In this document: positions 8,973 to 19,754 of the stretch, piece after piece
How positions within the stretch are numbered: the first letter of the stretch is position 1
Layout: each line of letters begins with the position of its first letter
From: Blastocatellia bacterium
GTDB lineage: Bacteria; Acidobacteriota; Blastocatellia; UBA7656; JADIYM01
Direction: 5' to 3'
DNA length: 64,000 bases
NCBI GenBank assembly: GCA_021463145.1
Contig: JAJTWZ010000002.1
Span: 124,001 to 188,000 of the forward strand
Notes under the pieces: model-generated
The model's database searches: none
What the model was told of the DNA's origin: nothing
The model's input: the letters and a program-made list of their open reading frames with translations, nothing else
Position numbers and translations under genes: made by a program

Positions 8973-10313
8973 ATGTCCACGAAACTCTCTCCGGAAGTCT
9001 TTGGCGAGCGGCGCGAACGGTTCCTCGATGCGCTCGGCGACGCCGTTGCGATCCTCCCGGCGGCGCCGGTTCGGGTGCGAAGCAACGACTCTGACCATCG
9101 TTACCGTCCGGACAACGACGTGCTCTACCTGACGGACTTCGCCGAACCCGAAGCCGTCGCGGTGTTCGCTCCCCAGCATCCCGAGCACCGGTACGTGCTC
9201 TTCGTCCGTCCGCGCGATCCCGAACGCGAAACGTGGGACGGACGCCGGGCAGGCGTCGAAGGCGCGGTCTCGACTTTCGGGGCCGACGCAGCGTTTCCGA
9301 TCGCCGAGCTCGAAGAACGGTTGCCTGATTTCGTGGATGGCCGCGAGCGCGTCGCCTACCGGTTGGGCCGCGACGAAGTATTCGACCGGCGCTTCATCGA
9401 GTTGCTCTCGAGTTATTCGACGACGCGGCGCGCGAAGGGTCCCGGTCCTCACACCATCTTCGATCCAGGTGAGATCGTCCACGAGATGCGGCTCCACAAG
9501 TCGCCCGAGGAGGTTGCCGTCATGCGGCACGCCGCGGCCTCGAGCGCCGAAGCGCACCGCGCGGCGATGGCGTCCGCCGCTCCCGGCCAGTGCGAGTCCG
9601 AAATCGAGGCACTCATCGAGTACACGTTTCGGCGCCTCGGGGGAATTGGACCGGCCTACCCGTCGATCGTCGGCTCGGGTGCGAATGCGACTATCCTGCA
9701 CTACATCGAGAACTCGCGCCGGATAGAAGACGGCGACCTCGTGCTCGTCGACGCGGGCGGCGAGTTCGCCTACTACGCCGCGGACATCACGCGGACCTGG
9801 CCAGTCTCGGGTCGCTTCACTGCCGAACAACGCGCGATATACGAGATCGTCCTTCACGCGCAACTCGAGGCGATCGAGCGGGTACGCCCCGGCATATCGC
9901 AACACGAGATTCACGAAGGCGTGGTGAAGTCGCTGACCGAAGGACTCGTCGAACTGGGACTGCTCGAGGGACCGGTCGACGAGGCCATCGAGAACGGGAA
10001 GTACAAGGCGTTCTACATGCACAAGACCGGGCACTACCTTGGAATGGATGTGCACGACGTCGGCAAGTACAAGACCGCCGGCCAGTGGCGAACTCTCGAA
10101 CCCTCGATGGTGATCACCATCGAGCCGGGACTCTACATCGCCGAAGACTGCGAGTCCGTTGGCCCACAATGGCGCGGGATCGGGGTGCGCATCGAAGACG
10201 ACGTGCTCGTCACGACCGATGGGCACGAGGTGCTCTCGGCTGGGGCGCCGAAACTCGTCGCCGACATCGAACGTATCGTCGGCACGTCAGCGGGGGCTGG
10301 CGTCGGAACCTGA
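8973..10313 (+). CDS. pepP: Xaa-Pro aminopeptidase (M24B)
   Basis: N-terminal 'NDSDHRYRPDNDVLYLTDFAEPEAVAV'; 'GGEFAYYAADITRTWPVSGRFT', 'HKTGHYLGMDVHDVG', 'ITIEPGLYI'. Confidence 0.92.
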   Translation: MSTKLSPEVFGERRERFLDALGDAVAILPAAPVRVRSNDSDHRYRPDNDVLYLTDFAEPEAVAVFAPQHPEHRYVLFVRPRDPERETWDGRRAGVEGAVSTFGADAAFPIAELEERLPDFVDGRERVAYRLGRDEVFDRRFIELLSSYSTTRRAKGPGPHTIFDPGEIVHEMRLHKSPEEVAVMRHAAASSAEAHRAAMASAAPGQCESEIEALIEYTFRRLGGIGPAYPSIVGSGANATILHYIENSRRIEDGDLVLVDAGGEFAYYAADITRTWPVSGRFTAEQRAIYEIVLHAQLEAIERVRPGISQHEIHEGVVKSLTEGLVELGLLEGPVDEAIENGKYKAFYMHKTGHYLGMDVHDVGKYKTAGQWRTLEPSMVITIEPGLYIAEDCESVGPQWRGIGVRIEDDVLVTTDGHEVLSAGAPKLVADIERIVGTSAGAGVGT

Positions 10314-10454
10314 GAGTCTGACGAGGGGCGCGGAACTGGTTTTCAGCTTCGCTCCACACGCGGCAGGGCACGGACGTGCGAACCAATCCCGGTGCGCGTC
10401 ACGCCTGCCGGTGGTATGGTCCCGCTTTCCCGATCACCATTCGGAGGTACTCCC

Positions 10455-11867
10455 GTGCGTCATCTCGTTTCAGTCGCGCTCGCCGTCTTGTTGGCCGCTT
10501 CCCTCGGCTCGGCTTCGTTCGCCCAGTCCGGCGCCACTCCGGCCGGTTCTTCCGGTTTCCGGCCGGCCGAGCATCGCGAGACCGCTGGCCGCATCATCGG
10601 CGCCGCTCTCGTCGATGACACCGGCTGGAGCCGCCTCGCCTATCTTGGCGACCGCATTGGACCTCGCTTGAGCGGATCCGCCGGGCTCGAGAAGGCGATC
10701 GCCTGGGCCGTCGACGAGATGAAGAAAGACGGACTCGACAACGTCCACACCGAGAAGGTCATGGTTCCGCATTGGGTGCGCGGCGCCGAAAGCGCTACGT
10801 TGCTCGAGCCTCACGAATATCCGCTTACGATGCTCGGGCTCGGAAACAGTGTCGGAACGGGGCCGGAAGGCGTTACGGCCGAGGTGGCAGTCGTTCGCAA
10901 CTTCGACGAGCTCGAACGGCTTGGCGAATCCGTGCGCGGCAAGATCGTCTGCTACAACGTTCCCTATACGAACTATGGCGCAACCGTGCAGTATCGCGGC
11001 TCCGGCGCGTCCCGTGCGGCGAAGTACGGCGCAGTTGCGGTACTGGTCCGCTCGGTCGGTCCTGTCAGTCTGAATACGGCTCATACCGGGGCGATGCGAT
11101 ACGACGACGCGCTTCCCAGGATTCCCGCGGCCGCAATCACCATCGAGGGCGCCGAAATGCTCGACCGCATGCAGGCGCGCGGCGATCGTATCCGGCTGCG
11201 ACTCGTCATGAACGCGCAGATGTTGCCCGACGCCGAGTCGGCGAATGTCGTCGCGGATCTCACGGGCTCGAAGTATCCGGACCAGATCATCCTGCTCGGC
11301 GCTCATTTCGACTCGTGGGACGTTGGAACCGGCTCTCACGACGACGGTGGCGGCTGCATCCAGATCTGGGAGGCCGTTCGCCTGCTGAAGAAGCTTGGGT
11401 TGCGTCCCGCCCGTACGATTCGAATCGTGCTCTTCACGAACGAGGAGAACGGACTTCGCGGTGCAACGGGATACCTTGAAGCGCATCGCGCGGAACTGGC
11501 CGGTCACCTGCTGGCCGTCGAGACCGACTCCGGGACGTTCCGGCCAAGGGGCTTTGACATCACGACGAAGAACGATGCGCTCTTCGCTACGCTTACCGAC
11601 ATCGTCTCGCTGCTCGAACCGATCGGGTCGGCGACGCTGGGCAAGGAAGGTGGTGGCGCCGATGTCGGCCCGTTGATGAGAGAGGGAGTGTCGGGCGGAA
11701 ATCTGGACGTGGAGGGCTCGGCATACTTCCATTACCACCACACTCACTCCGACACGCTCGACAAGATCGACCGGCGCGACCTGAAACTGTGCGTGGCGGC
11801 ATTTGCCGTGATGGCGTACATGGTGGCGAACCTGGAAGTATGGCCGTCGATGGAGAAGCCTGCATGA
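10455..11867 (+). CDS. M28-family metallopeptidase (carboxypeptidase Q-like), secreted
   Basis: GTG start with signal peptide VRHLVSVALAVLLAASLGSASFAQ; 'LLGAHFDSWDVGTGSHDDGGG', 'LFTNEENGLRGATGYLEAH'. Confidence 0.85.
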   Translation: MRHLVSVALAVLLAASLGSASFAQSGATPAGSSGFRPAEHRETAGRIIGAALVDDTGWSRLAYLGDRIGPRLSGSAGLEKAIAWAVDEMKKDGLDNVHTEKVMVPHWVRGAESATLLEPHEYPLTMLGLGNSVGTGPEGVTAEVAVVRNFDELERLGESVRGKIVCYNVPYTNYGATVQYRGSGASRAAKYGAVAVLVRSVGPVSLNTAHTGAMRYDDALPRIPAAAITIEGAEMLDRMQARGDRIRLRLVMNAQMLPDAESANVVADLTGSKYPDQIILLGAHFDSWDVGTGSHDDGGGCIQIWEAVRLLKKLGLRPARTIRIVLFTNEENGLRGATGYLEAHRAELAGHLLAVETDSGTFRPRGFDITTKNDALFATLTDIVSLLEPIGSATLGKEGGGADVGPLMREGVSGGNLDVEGSAYFHYHHTHSDTLDKIDRRDLKLCVAAFAVMAYMVANLEVWPSMEKPA

Positions 11868-12637
11868 CGAATCTACGAAATCGGACCGTTTTCATCACGG
11901 GAGCCAGCTCGGGAATTGGCGAAGCGTGTGCGCGCGCGTTCGCTTCGGAAGGAGCGCGAATCCTGCTTGCGGCGCGGCGCGTGGATCGGCTCGAATCGCT
12001 CGCCGACTCGCTTGCGGACGGAATGGACACCGAGGCGCATGTCATCGAGCTCGACGTTCGCGATGCGGAAGCCGTCTCTTCGACGATTGACGCGCTGCCG
12101 GCGGAATGGAAGTCAATCGACGTTCTCGTAAACAATGCCGGCCTCGGCCTCGGTCTCGGAAAGCTCCACGACGGCGACATCTCTCACTGGGATCGGATGA
12201 TCGACACGAACGTGAAGGGGCTGCTCTACGTCTCGAGAGCGGTCATTCCCGGCATGGTCGCGCGTAGTCGCGGCCACGTGATCAACATCGGCTCGATCGC
12301 CGGGCACGAGCCATATCCCGGCGGGAACGTCTACTGCGCGACGAAGTACGCTGTCGATGCAATTACGAAAGGCCTTCGAATGGACCTGGTGGACACGCCG
12401 CTGCGCGTGAGCACGGTGGATCCGGGACTTGTGGAGACCGAGTTCAGCATCGTGCGATTCGAGGGAGACGTCGAACGCGCCAGCCGGGTCTACGAAGGGC
12501 TCGAGGCGCTTTGCGCAAACGACGTAGCGGACGCCGTCATCTATTGCGCCACGCGACCCGCCCACGTCCAGATCAACGAGATCGTCCTGACGCCGACGAA
12601 CCAGGCCTCGGCGCTCGTCACGAGCCGCAAGACATAG
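11864..12637 (+). CDS. SDR-family NAD(P)-dependent oxidoreductase
   Basis: 'VFITGASSGIGEACARAFASEGARILLAARR', 'NNAGLGLG', 'YCATKYAV' YxxxK. ATGA overlap with preceding stop. Confidence 0.9.
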   Translation: MTNLRNRTVFITGASSGIGEACARAFASEGARILLAARRVDRLESLADSLADGMDTEAHVIELDVRDAEAVSSTIDALPAEWKSIDVLVNNAGLGLGLGKLHDGDISHWDRMIDTNVKGLLYVSRAVIPGMVARSRGHVINIGSIAGHEPYPGGNVYCATKYAVDAITKGLRMDLVDTPLRVSTVDPGLVETEFSIVRFEGDVERASRVYEGLEALCANDVADAVIYCATRPAHVQINEIVLTPTNQASALVTSRKT

Positions 12638-12649
12638 TTACTTGCACGA

Positions 12650-12735
12650 AGCGCCGCTTTTACTCTTCAACAAGACCCGGATTCTCCAATCCAGAGCGGC
12701 TCTGTCGCGCCGCACTCCAGGGCGCTTCGCGCGGG
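12650..12735. repeat. Dispersed intergenic repeat, copy 1
   Basis: 'CGCCGCACTCCAGGGCGCTTCGCGCG' (12708-12733) shared with copies near 28749 and 59488. Confidence 0.6.
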
Positions 12736-12746
12736 AACGCGGTGCT

Positions 12747-13586
12747 TCAATCCGTCGCGCCACCCAGGAACTCCGTAACGGTCTCGACGAACCGGCCCCC
12801 TGCCTCGAACGCCGGCAAGTGTCCACAACCTTCGAAGACCACCAACCGGGCCCCCTCGATGCCATCGCGCAAGGCTTCCGCCTGCGCGCGCCCCACGACA
12901 CCGTCCCTGTCGCCCCAGATGACGAGTGTCGGGCACGTAATCCGTCGTAATCTACGCGCGAGCTTCGGACTGGCAAGCGACGGCGCCAGTGCCGTCGCAC
13001 ACCCTATCGTCCGGCGCGCCGACTCCACTCGATCCGATCCCGCCTTGAACGGGAGGGCAATGTCCGCCATCGGTCCACCCGGATCGGCGAACATCGCGCG
13101 TCGCATCGCCGCGACGTCGCCGGTCCAGGCCGCCGGGCCTTCCTCCGACTCTCCGTCGCGCGCGAGACCGAACGCGTCAACGAGCACGAGCCGCCGGACG
13201 CGGTCCGGCGCACGCACCGCGAGCTCGGCCGCAATCCATCCGCCAAAACTCGCGCCGACCACGTTCGCGCTCCGCACACCAAGCGCGTCGAGGAGGTCGA
13301 GATAGTGAAAAACCACATCCTCCACGAGATCGATTTCGACGGCTTCGGTCGATCCGACACCTGGGTGCGCGGGAGCGATCACATCGAACTTCTTCGCAAG
13401 CTCCTGGTGAAACGGAAGCCAGCTCGTCTCGCCAACGATGCTGTGCAGATAGAGCAACGGCGGCCCGCCGCCCCCTCTGACAAGATCGACGTGATGGTCG
13501 ACCGCGACGACATCCTTCCGTTTTCCGGACTCGTACAGTTTCGTCTTCAGGCCGTAGACGAGTTTCGTGATTGTCTTTCGGATCAT
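12747..13586 (-). CDS. Alpha/beta hydrolase
   Basis: 'GGPPLLYLHSIVGETSWLPFHQELAKKFDVIAPAHPGVGST', nucleophile elbow 'VVGASFGGWIA', 'VIWGDRDGVV', 'GCGHLP'. Start ATG at 13586. Confidence 0.85.
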   Translation of the reverse strand: MIRKTITKLVYGLKTKLYESGKRKDVVAVDHHVDLVRGGGGPPLLYLHSIVGETSWLPFHQELAKKFDVIAPAHPGVGSTEAVEIDLVEDVVFHYLDLLDALGVRSANVVGASFGGWIAAELAVRAPDRVRRLVLVDAFGLARDGESEEGPAAWTGDVAAMRRAMFADPGGPMADIALPFKAGSDRVESARRTIGCATALAPSLASPKLARRLRRITCPTLVIWGDRDGVVGRAQAEALRDGIEGARLVVFEGCGHLPAFEAGGRFVETVTEFLGGATD

Positions 13587-13605
13587 CGGGCAGCCCTGGC
13601 GTAAT

Positions 13606-14433
13606 TCAGTCGACCGGAAAGGCCGGAGCAAAGTCACGCTGCGGCTCGTCGGAAATGTATCGCACCTGCTCCAGGAACAATCCGGAAGGCGGCGCCGTGA
13701 GGAGTGCAGGCACTCGCGAATCCGTGAGCAGCAACTGTTGAACGTCGGTCGCGGCAAGAGACCCGCGGCCCACCGCGACGAGCGTGCCAACGAGGCGCCG
13801 CACCATCTTCCACAGAAAATGCGAGGCTGCCACTCTGTAGAGCAGCAGGTCGCCCGCCCCCGCCAGCCGCGACTCACGCACGTGGACCAGCGTCGAGCCC
13901 TTCGAATCGTCACGGTCGCAGAAACTGGCGAAGTCGTGACGCCCCTCGAAAAGCGAAGCCGCTTCCATCATGGCATCTTCGTCGAGCCGGTCCTTCACCC
14001 ACCACACGAACCGTTTCCCGAACGCCGTGCGCCGTGTCGAGATCTGGTAGAGGTACGAACGCTCGAGCGCCTGATGGCGCGCGTGAAACGACGGCGCGGC
14101 CGGATCGACACGAAGCAGGTTGACATCGGGAGGCAACGCGTCATTCAGGCCGTAGTAGAGCGTCTGCGACGGCAACTTCTTCGTGGCGCGCAGATGCGCG
14201 ACCTGTCCCAGCGCGTGGACGCCTGCGTCGGTGCGGCCGGCGCCTCCTATTTCGACTCGCTCCTCGAACACCTTTTCGGCCGCCGCGCGCAGCATTCCCT
14301 GAACCGTCGTCGCATTCCGCTGCTCCTGCCAGCCTCCATATCGAGTTCCGTCGTACTCCAGGACGAGCTTCCAGCAATGCGCCGCCGGACGCGGCGGGCG
14401 GACCGCCGGCGACGTTGGCCGCTGGCGGCTCAG
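13606..14433 (-). CDS. truA: tRNA pseudouridine synthase A
   Basis: '[16 protein letters not shown]', '[20 protein letters not shown]', '[10 protein letters not shown]', '[20 protein letters not shown]'. No ATG/GTG/TTG near the conserved start; CTG at 14433 overlapping the pdxJ stop (CTGA) is proposed. Confidence 0.85.
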   Translation of the reverse strand: MSRQRPTSPAVRPPRPAAHCWKLVLEYDGTRYGGWQEQRNATTVQGMLRAAAEKVFEERVEIGGAGRTDAGVHALGQVAHLRATKKLPSQTLYYGLNDALPPDVNLLRVDPAAPSFHARHQALERSYLYQISTRRTAFGKRFVWWVKDRLDEDAMMEAASLFEGRHDFASFCDRDDSKGSTLVHVRESRLAGAGDLLLYRVAASHFLWKMVRRLVGTLVAVGRGSLAATDVQQLLLTDSRVPALLTAPPSGLFLEQVRYISDEPQRDFAPAFPVD

Positions 14434-15200
14434 AGCAATCCCCGATCGATTGCGGCCCGCATCTCGCGAACGGCGCGATCCAGCCCGACAAGTATCGAGC
14501 GCGCAACGATGTTGTGGCCGATGTTGAGCTCTTCCATCTCGGCAATCCCCGCAATAGGGCCAACATTGAGGTAGGTTAGACCGTGGCCGGCCGCAACTCG
14601 CAGGCCCGCGGCCGCCGCGTGTCGCGCCGCAACGCGGTGGCGCGCGGTTTCTGCTTCCACTTCGGCGGCGCGCGACGCGCGATGGACGGTGGCGCCGCGC
14701 GCAGCTTCGGTCAACACTGCATACCGCGCAGTGCAAAGCTCGATCTGGTGCGCTCCGGCAGCGGCAGCCGTTTCGATCTGAGCGGCGTCGGGCTCTATGA
14801 AGATGCTCACATCCAGGCCACACTCGGCCAGACGCCGCACGGCCGCCTCTGTCCGCTCACGATGTGCGATGACGTCGAGCCCGCCTTCGGTCGTGATCTC
14901 GTCCGGCGACTCGGGGACGAGCGTCACCGTGTCGGGTCGCAGGTCCATCGCGATCGCGACCATCTCGTCGGTCGCCGCCATTTCGACGTTCAGGTGCGTC
15001 GTCACGAGTCCGCGCAAGACGCGGACGTCTTCGTCTTGGATGTGCCGACGATCGGACCGCAAGTGCACGGTAATGCCGTCCGCGCCGGCAATTTCACAAA
15101 GCGAAGCCGCCGCTCCGACGCTCGGATCGCAGGCGCGCCGCGCCTGCCGGACCGTCGCCACGTGGTCGATGTTGACGTGCAACCGAACGTGAGTCTTCAT
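14430..15200 (-). CDS. pdxJ: Pyridoxine 5'-phosphate synthase
   Basis: '[17 protein letters not shown]', '[21 protein letters not shown]', '[42 protein letters not shown]'. Confidence 0.95.
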   Translation of the reverse strand: MKTHVRLHVNIDHVATVRQARRACDPSVGAAASLCEIAGADGITVHLRSDRRHIQDEDVRVLRGLVTTHLNVEMAATDEMVAIAMDLRPDTVTLVPESPDEITTEGGLDVIAHRERTEAAVRRLAECGLDVSIFIEPDAAQIETAAAAGAHQIELCTARYAVLTEAARGATVHRASRAAEVEAETARHRVAARHAAAAGLRVAAGHGLTYLNVGPIAGIAEMEELNIGHNIVARSILVGLDRAVREMRAAIDRGLL

Positions 15201-15239
15201 TCGCCCGGGCCTCCCACCCTTGAAGCAGCTTGTCCCGCC

Positions 15240-16031
15240 TCAGGCCGCTGCCTTCGTCTTTCCAGTCGATCGCGCTCCGTACCGTCCGCGCAGGTCGTTG
15301 AAGCGAACGCGCAGGACATCGGCGTATCCGTTCAGCCCGTTCATCAGGTTGACGGTCGACCCCGCGACGTCGTTCCACACCACCGGCACTTCGAGAACCG
15401 CAAAGCCGAGACGCCTCGCAACGTAGAGCGCTTCGACATCGAAGCCGAACCGCTCGATCAGCACCCTCGAAAAGACCTCGCGCGACGCATCGGCGCTGAA
15501 TGCCTTGAAACCGCACTGCGTGTCCCGGAATGGCATGCCGGTCAGAACGCGCATCAGGAGATTGAACGTGCGTCCGGCAATCTCTCGCGCCGCGGGCTGA
15601 TGGACGCCAATGAGAGACCGGTCTATCGCACGCGATCCAATCACTATGTCGGCATCGCCCGCACGGATCGGGTCGACGAGTTTCGGCAGTTCTTCGATCG
15701 GCGCCGACAGATCGGCATCCGTGAAAAGCACGATCGGACCACGAGCGGCGAGCATGCCAACACGCACGGCCGCGCCTTTGCCGTGATTTCGCCCGTCTCC
15801 GAGCAATCTCAGATCGATGCCGGCTTCGGCAAATCGCGAAATCTCGCGCTCGACCACACCCGACGTGCCGTCGGAAGAGCCATCGTCGACTACGATGACT
15901 TCGACGGATTCGGCGTGCCCTTCGAGGTACGAACGGAGCCGTTCGAGCGTAGGAACGATGCGCTGCGCCTCGTTGTAGGCCGGTACGACGATCGAAAGGG
16001 TCGGCTTCGTGGTGCGTTCCGTCAACGACAC
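15240..16031 (-). CDS. Glycosyltransferase family 2 (dolichyl-phosphate beta-glucosyltransferase-like)
   Basis: 'LSIVVPAYNEAQRIVPTLERL', 'VIVVDDGSSDGTSGVV', 'LFTDADLSAPIEELPKL', 'DTQCGFKAF'. Confidence 0.85.
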   Translation of the reverse strand: MSLTERTTKPTLSIVVPAYNEAQRIVPTLERLRSYLEGHAESVEVIVVDDGSSDGTSGVVEREISRFAEAGIDLRLLGDGRNHGKGAAVRVGMLAARGPIVLFTDADLSAPIEELPKLVDPIRAGDADIVIGSRAIDRSLIGVHQPAAREIAGRTFNLLMRVLTGMPFRDTQCGFKAFSADASREVFSRVLIERFGFDVEALYVARRLGFAVLEVPVVWNDVAGSTVNLMNGLNGYADVLRVRFNDLRGRYGARSTGKTKAAA

Positions 16032-16220
16032 TCCCCCGCAGGCAGTTCATCCTCAGCGAAAGCGTGAGACTATAGCACGCCGCCCCGCGTTGTATCGGTG
16101 GTTGCAGTGTTCGCCTGGTGTGCCGAATCGCGCAAATTTGGCAACCGGACCGCGACTTTCGCGTATTGTTCAGTCTCTGGCGCCCGGGGGGCGTCACACA
16201 TTTCCGGAGGACCTCACTTC

Positions 16221-17429
16221 ATGAAGCAGATAGCACTCACTCTGGCACTCGCGTTCGGCGCGGGCCTCGCCGTTCCGGTGGTCAACGCGCAGGCGCCTGC
16301 GGCCGACGACCGCGCGGCATATCTGAAAGCATCCCGAACCGAATCTCCGGCCGAACGAATCACGGAGTTGCGAGCGTTCATCGCCGCTCATCCGGACAGC
16401 GGTTACGTGCCAGACGCCAGGAGCCGCATCGTCCGATCGCTTATCGCGGCAAAGTCGCCCTCGGCCGATATCCTCAAAGCGCTCGACGAAGCGGCCGCCG
16501 CCGCACAGAACCCCGTCGAGAAGGCGATGCTGCAGAACGCCGTCGCGTTAACGCTCGTCGACCGGAACGAAATGGTCGACAAGGCCGCAGTGCTCGCGTC
16601 CGATGCGTTGGCCGCTCTTCCGAACGATCTGCCGGCCGAGATGAAGGCCGACGTGCAGGACACGCTTGGCTGGGCGCTCGCGCGGAAGGGCGATCTGCCC
16701 GCGGCGGTGAAGAACCTTCGTGCTGCCGACACCGTAACCCCGGGCGATCAGGAGATCCTCTTCCATCTCGGCTTCGCACTCGAGAAACTGGGCGACGTCG
16801 ATGCCGCGATCGACGCTTACGCCCGTTCGCTCAGCGTCTATCTTGGAACCGACACGTCGGCGGAAGCGCCACTGCGGGCGCTCTGGACGAAGAAGAACGG
16901 ATCGGAAGCCGGCCTCGATGCGAAGCTCGCTACCGAGCGCGAGGCTTCACGGAACTTCGTCATCTTCGAGTCGCGAAAATTCGAAATGCCCGCCCCGCCG
17001 TTTCAGCTCAAGGATCTCGCGGGCAAGGACGTCAAGCTCTCCGACTTCGCCGGCAAGGTCGTCGTGATGGATTTCTGGGGAACGTGGTGTCCGCCGTGCC
17101 GCGAAGAACTGCCCAAGTTCCAGGAGCTCTACCTGAAGTACAAGGACAATCCGGGCGTCGCATTCCTGAGCATGAACTGGGAGAGGCCGGGTGAAGCAGC
17201 CACCCGCGTCAAACTCGTGACCGACTTCATGGCGGCGAACAAGTACACTTTCCCGGTCGTCCTCGATCACGATCGCGTGGCCGTTGAGGCTTACGACATT
17301 CCGGGGTTTCCGACTGTGTTCATGATCGACGGCGCCGGTCAGGTCCGGTACCGGAACGTCGGCTACGAGCACGGCGTCGAGCAGATCCTCGAAGCCCAGT
17401 TGCAGCAGATCCTCGGCGCGAAGAAGTAG
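16221..17429 (+). CDS. Secreted TPR protein with C-terminal TlpA-like thioredoxin domain
   Basis: Signal peptide MKQIALTLALAFGAGLAVPVVNAQ; TPR-like middle; 'VVVMDFWGTWCPPCREELPKFQELY' CxxC. Confidence 0.85.
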   Translation: MKQIALTLALAFGAGLAVPVVNAQAPAADDRAAYLKASRTESPAERITELRAFIAAHPDSGYVPDARSRIVRSLIAAKSPSADILKALDEAAAAAQNPVEKAMLQNAVALTLVDRNEMVDKAAVLASDALAALPNDLPAEMKADVQDTLGWALARKGDLPAAVKNLRAADTVTPGDQEILFHLGFALEKLGDVDAAIDAYARSLSVYLGTDTSAEAPLRALWTKKNGSEAGLDAKLATEREASRNFVIFESRKFEMPAPPFQLKDLAGKDVKLSDFAGKVVVMDFWGTWCPPCREELPKFQELYLKYKDNPGVAFLSMNWERPGEAATRVKLVTDFMAANKYTFPVVLDHDRVAVEAYDIPGFPTVFMIDGAGQVRYRNVGYEHGVEQILEAQLQQILGAKK

Positions 17430-17470
17430 GGATTCCGATTTCATACCGGAACCTGAAGAGCCGGCTATCG

Positions 17471-17503
17471 GGTGAGGCCCGCCGGCGATGACTGAGCCTC
17501 ACC
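17471..17503. terminator. Possible terminator hairpin
   Basis: GGTGAGGC (17471-17478) ... GCCTCACC (17496-17503); no clear U tract. Confidence 0.35.
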
Positions 17504-17654
17504 CGGCCGACAGCGCGCCCGGCTCCGATCGTATTCAGGCCGGCTTCCCGGGAGCCGGCGCCGCATTCGTCGGCTACACCCCGACTGCGCCGAAGGCCGC
17601 GTTGCAAAGCCGTGGCCGTTCCGCGAGCCGTCGGAGTATCATTGCTGTCCGGAA

Positions 17655-18977
17655 ATGGCGGCGCGCACACCACAGGACATGCTGATCGCGGGCGGACGGG
17701 TCGTCGATCCGTCTCAACGGCTCGACGACTTCGCCGACGTGAGGATTCGCGGCGGACGTATAGCGGAAGTTGGCGCGAATCTGGCGCGCGGGTCCGATGA
17801 GCTGCACGTCTCCGCCGCCGGTCTCGTCGTCGCACCGGGACTCGTCGACGTTCACGTTCACTTCAGAGAGCCAGGTCAGGAGCACAAGGAGACGATCGCC
17901 ACTGGCTCGCGCTCCGCTGCGGCCGGCGGCTTCACGTCCGTCTGTGTAATGCCGAACACATCTCCGACGAACGACAGCGTCGCCATCACTGAGCTTATCC
18001 GCGCTCGTGCTGCCGCCGTCGGTCTCGTGAACGTGTTTCCCGTCGGCGCGATTACAAAGGGGCTCGCCGGCGAAGAGTTGTCGCCGATCGGATCGCTCGC
18101 TCGAGCTGGCGCCGTAGCGATCTCCGATGACGGGCATCCCGTGATGAACGGCCAGATAATGCGACGCGCGATGGAATGGGCGGCCGAGATCGATATTCCC
18201 GTTGTCGATCATTGCGAGGATCGCAATCTCGCGGCCGAAGGCGTCGTCAACGAAGGCTGTTGCTCGGCGAGGCTCGGGCTCAAAGGCATGAACCGGGTAG
18301 CGGAAGAAGTGCAGGTCGTACGCGACTGCCTTCTCGCCGAGTTGACCGGCGCCCATGTCCATATCGCCCACCTGTCGTCCGCTCGCTCTCTCGATTTCGT
18401 ACGAGATGCGAAAGCCCGCGGCGTACGGGTGACTTGCGAAGTCACTCCCCATCACTTCAGCCTGACCGAAAACGCCGTGTCCGAATTCGAAACTGACGCG
18501 AAGATGAATCCGCCTCTGCGCACCGGAGACGACGTCTCGGCGCTGGTCGCCGGTCTCGCGGACGGGACCATCGACTGCATCGCTACCGACCACGCTCCCC
18601 ATCACACCGACGAGAAAGCGCTCGAGTTCGATCGAGCTCCTTTCGGCATCGTCGGCCTCGAAACCAGCCTCGCAATCGGCCTCACTCACCTCGTGGAAAC
18701 GGGCCGGGTGGACCTCTCGCGCCTCGTCGAACTCATGTCGACCGTACCGTCTCGCCTGTTCCGGCTCGGACGGGGAACCCTGGCACCGGGGTCGCCGGCG
18801 GACGTCGTCGCCTTCGACCCGGCGGCCGAATACCGGGTCGACTCGACTCAGTTCGCAAGTCTGGGGCGAAATACCCCATTCAATGGGTCAAAATTGAAAG
18901 GGCGGGTGGCGATTACCGTTCTGGGTGGTAGTATTTCGTTCCGCGCGAGTGAAACTTTGGCCGTGGCCACCCCGTAG
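17655..18977 (+). CDS. pyrC: Dihydroorotase
   Basis: 'DVHVHFREPGQEHKETIATGSRSAAAGGFTSVCVMPNT', 'HIAHLSSARSLDFV', 'IATDHAPHHTDEK'. Confidence 0.92.
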   Translation: MAARTPQDMLIAGGRVVDPSQRLDDFADVRIRGGRIAEVGANLARGSDELHVSAAGLVVAPGLVDVHVHFREPGQEHKETIATGSRSAAAGGFTSVCVMPNTSPTNDSVAITELIRARAAAVGLVNVFPVGAITKGLAGEELSPIGSLARAGAVAISDDGHPVMNGQIMRRAMEWAAEIDIPVVDHCEDRNLAAEGVVNEGCCSARLGLKGMNRVAEEVQVVRDCLLAELTGAHVHIAHLSSARSLDFVRDAKARGVRVTCEVTPHHFSLTENAVSEFETDAKMNPPLRTGDDVSALVAGLADGTIDCIATDHAPHHTDEKALEFDRAPFGIVGLETSLAIGLTHLVETGRVDLSRLVELMSTVPSRLFRLGRGTLAPGSPADVVAFDPAAEYRVDSTQFASLGRNTPFNGSKLKGRVAITVLGGSISFRASETLAVATP

Positions 18978-19001
18978 TTTCACCGCGTCGGCGAAAGCCA
19001 G

Positions 19002-19652
19002 ATGTCCCTCGTGCGGGGATGGGACGCGAAGAAAGGTACTTGGAGAGCTTTTAGTTTGACGGCAATCGCAACTGCAGTCGTTCCGGATACCGAATTAGTT
19101 GCCCGCGCTGCCACCGGCGAAGGGGCCTGTTTCGATCGACTCGTTGAGCGCTACCATCGGCAAATCGCCAACTTCGTATTTCGAATGGTTGGCAACTACG
19201 AAACGGCCCTGGATCTCTCGCAGGAGGTCTTCATCAAGGTCTACGGGTCGCTCGATCGCTACAACCCCGATTTCAAGTTTTCCACCTGGATCTACAAGAT
19301 CGCGTCCAACACCGCGATCGACTATCTGCGAAAGCAGTCGGTACCCGTGACGTCCCTGTACTCCGTCAGCGGTGACGACGAGGAATTCGAGCTCCCGATA
19401 CCGTCGAAGAGTCCGTCGCCCGAGCGTGTGCTCGAGCACTCGGAGAGATCGGCACAGATCGAGGAAGTAATCTCGAAGCTTCCGCCGCGTTACCGCGAGC
19501 TGATCGTGCTGAGACACGTCAGCGAACTGAGTTACGATGAGATCGCCGAGGTGACGGGACTCCCGCTCGGCACGGTGAAGAATCGCATCTTTCGCGCCCG
19601 CGAGGCGATGCGCAAGCACCTGCTCCGACTGGGAATCGAAGGGATCGCCTGA
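19002..19652 (+). CDS. ECF RNA polymerase sigma factor (RpoE-like)
   Basis: 'RLVERYHRQIANFVFRMVGNYETALDLSQEVFIKVY', 'TWIYKIASNTAIDYLRK', 'RELIVLRHVSELSYDEIAEVTGLPLGTVKNRIFRARE'. Confidence 0.93.
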   Translation: MSLVRGWDAKKGTWRAFSLTAIATAVVPDTELVARAATGEGACFDRLVERYHRQIANFVFRMVGNYETALDLSQEVFIKVYGSLDRYNPDFKFSTWIYKIASNTAIDYLRKQSVPVTSLYSVSGDDEEFELPIPSKSPSPERVLEHSERSAQIEEVISKLPPRYRELIVLRHVSELSYDEIAEVTGLPLGTVKNRIFRAREAMRKHLLRLGIEGIA

Positions 19653-19754
19653 TCGCGGAATCAGCAGCCGCTTCCAACTCTCGAACCGCACCCGAAGAAG
19701 AGACTCACGAATGCCGACGCAGTGCCGGACAGCCGGCCTGTGCGGACTTGATGT

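Noticed and set aside
8964-10226. 420-aa minus-strand ORF antisense to pepP
   Set aside because: Shadow ORF; pepP motifs on the plus strand are unambiguous.
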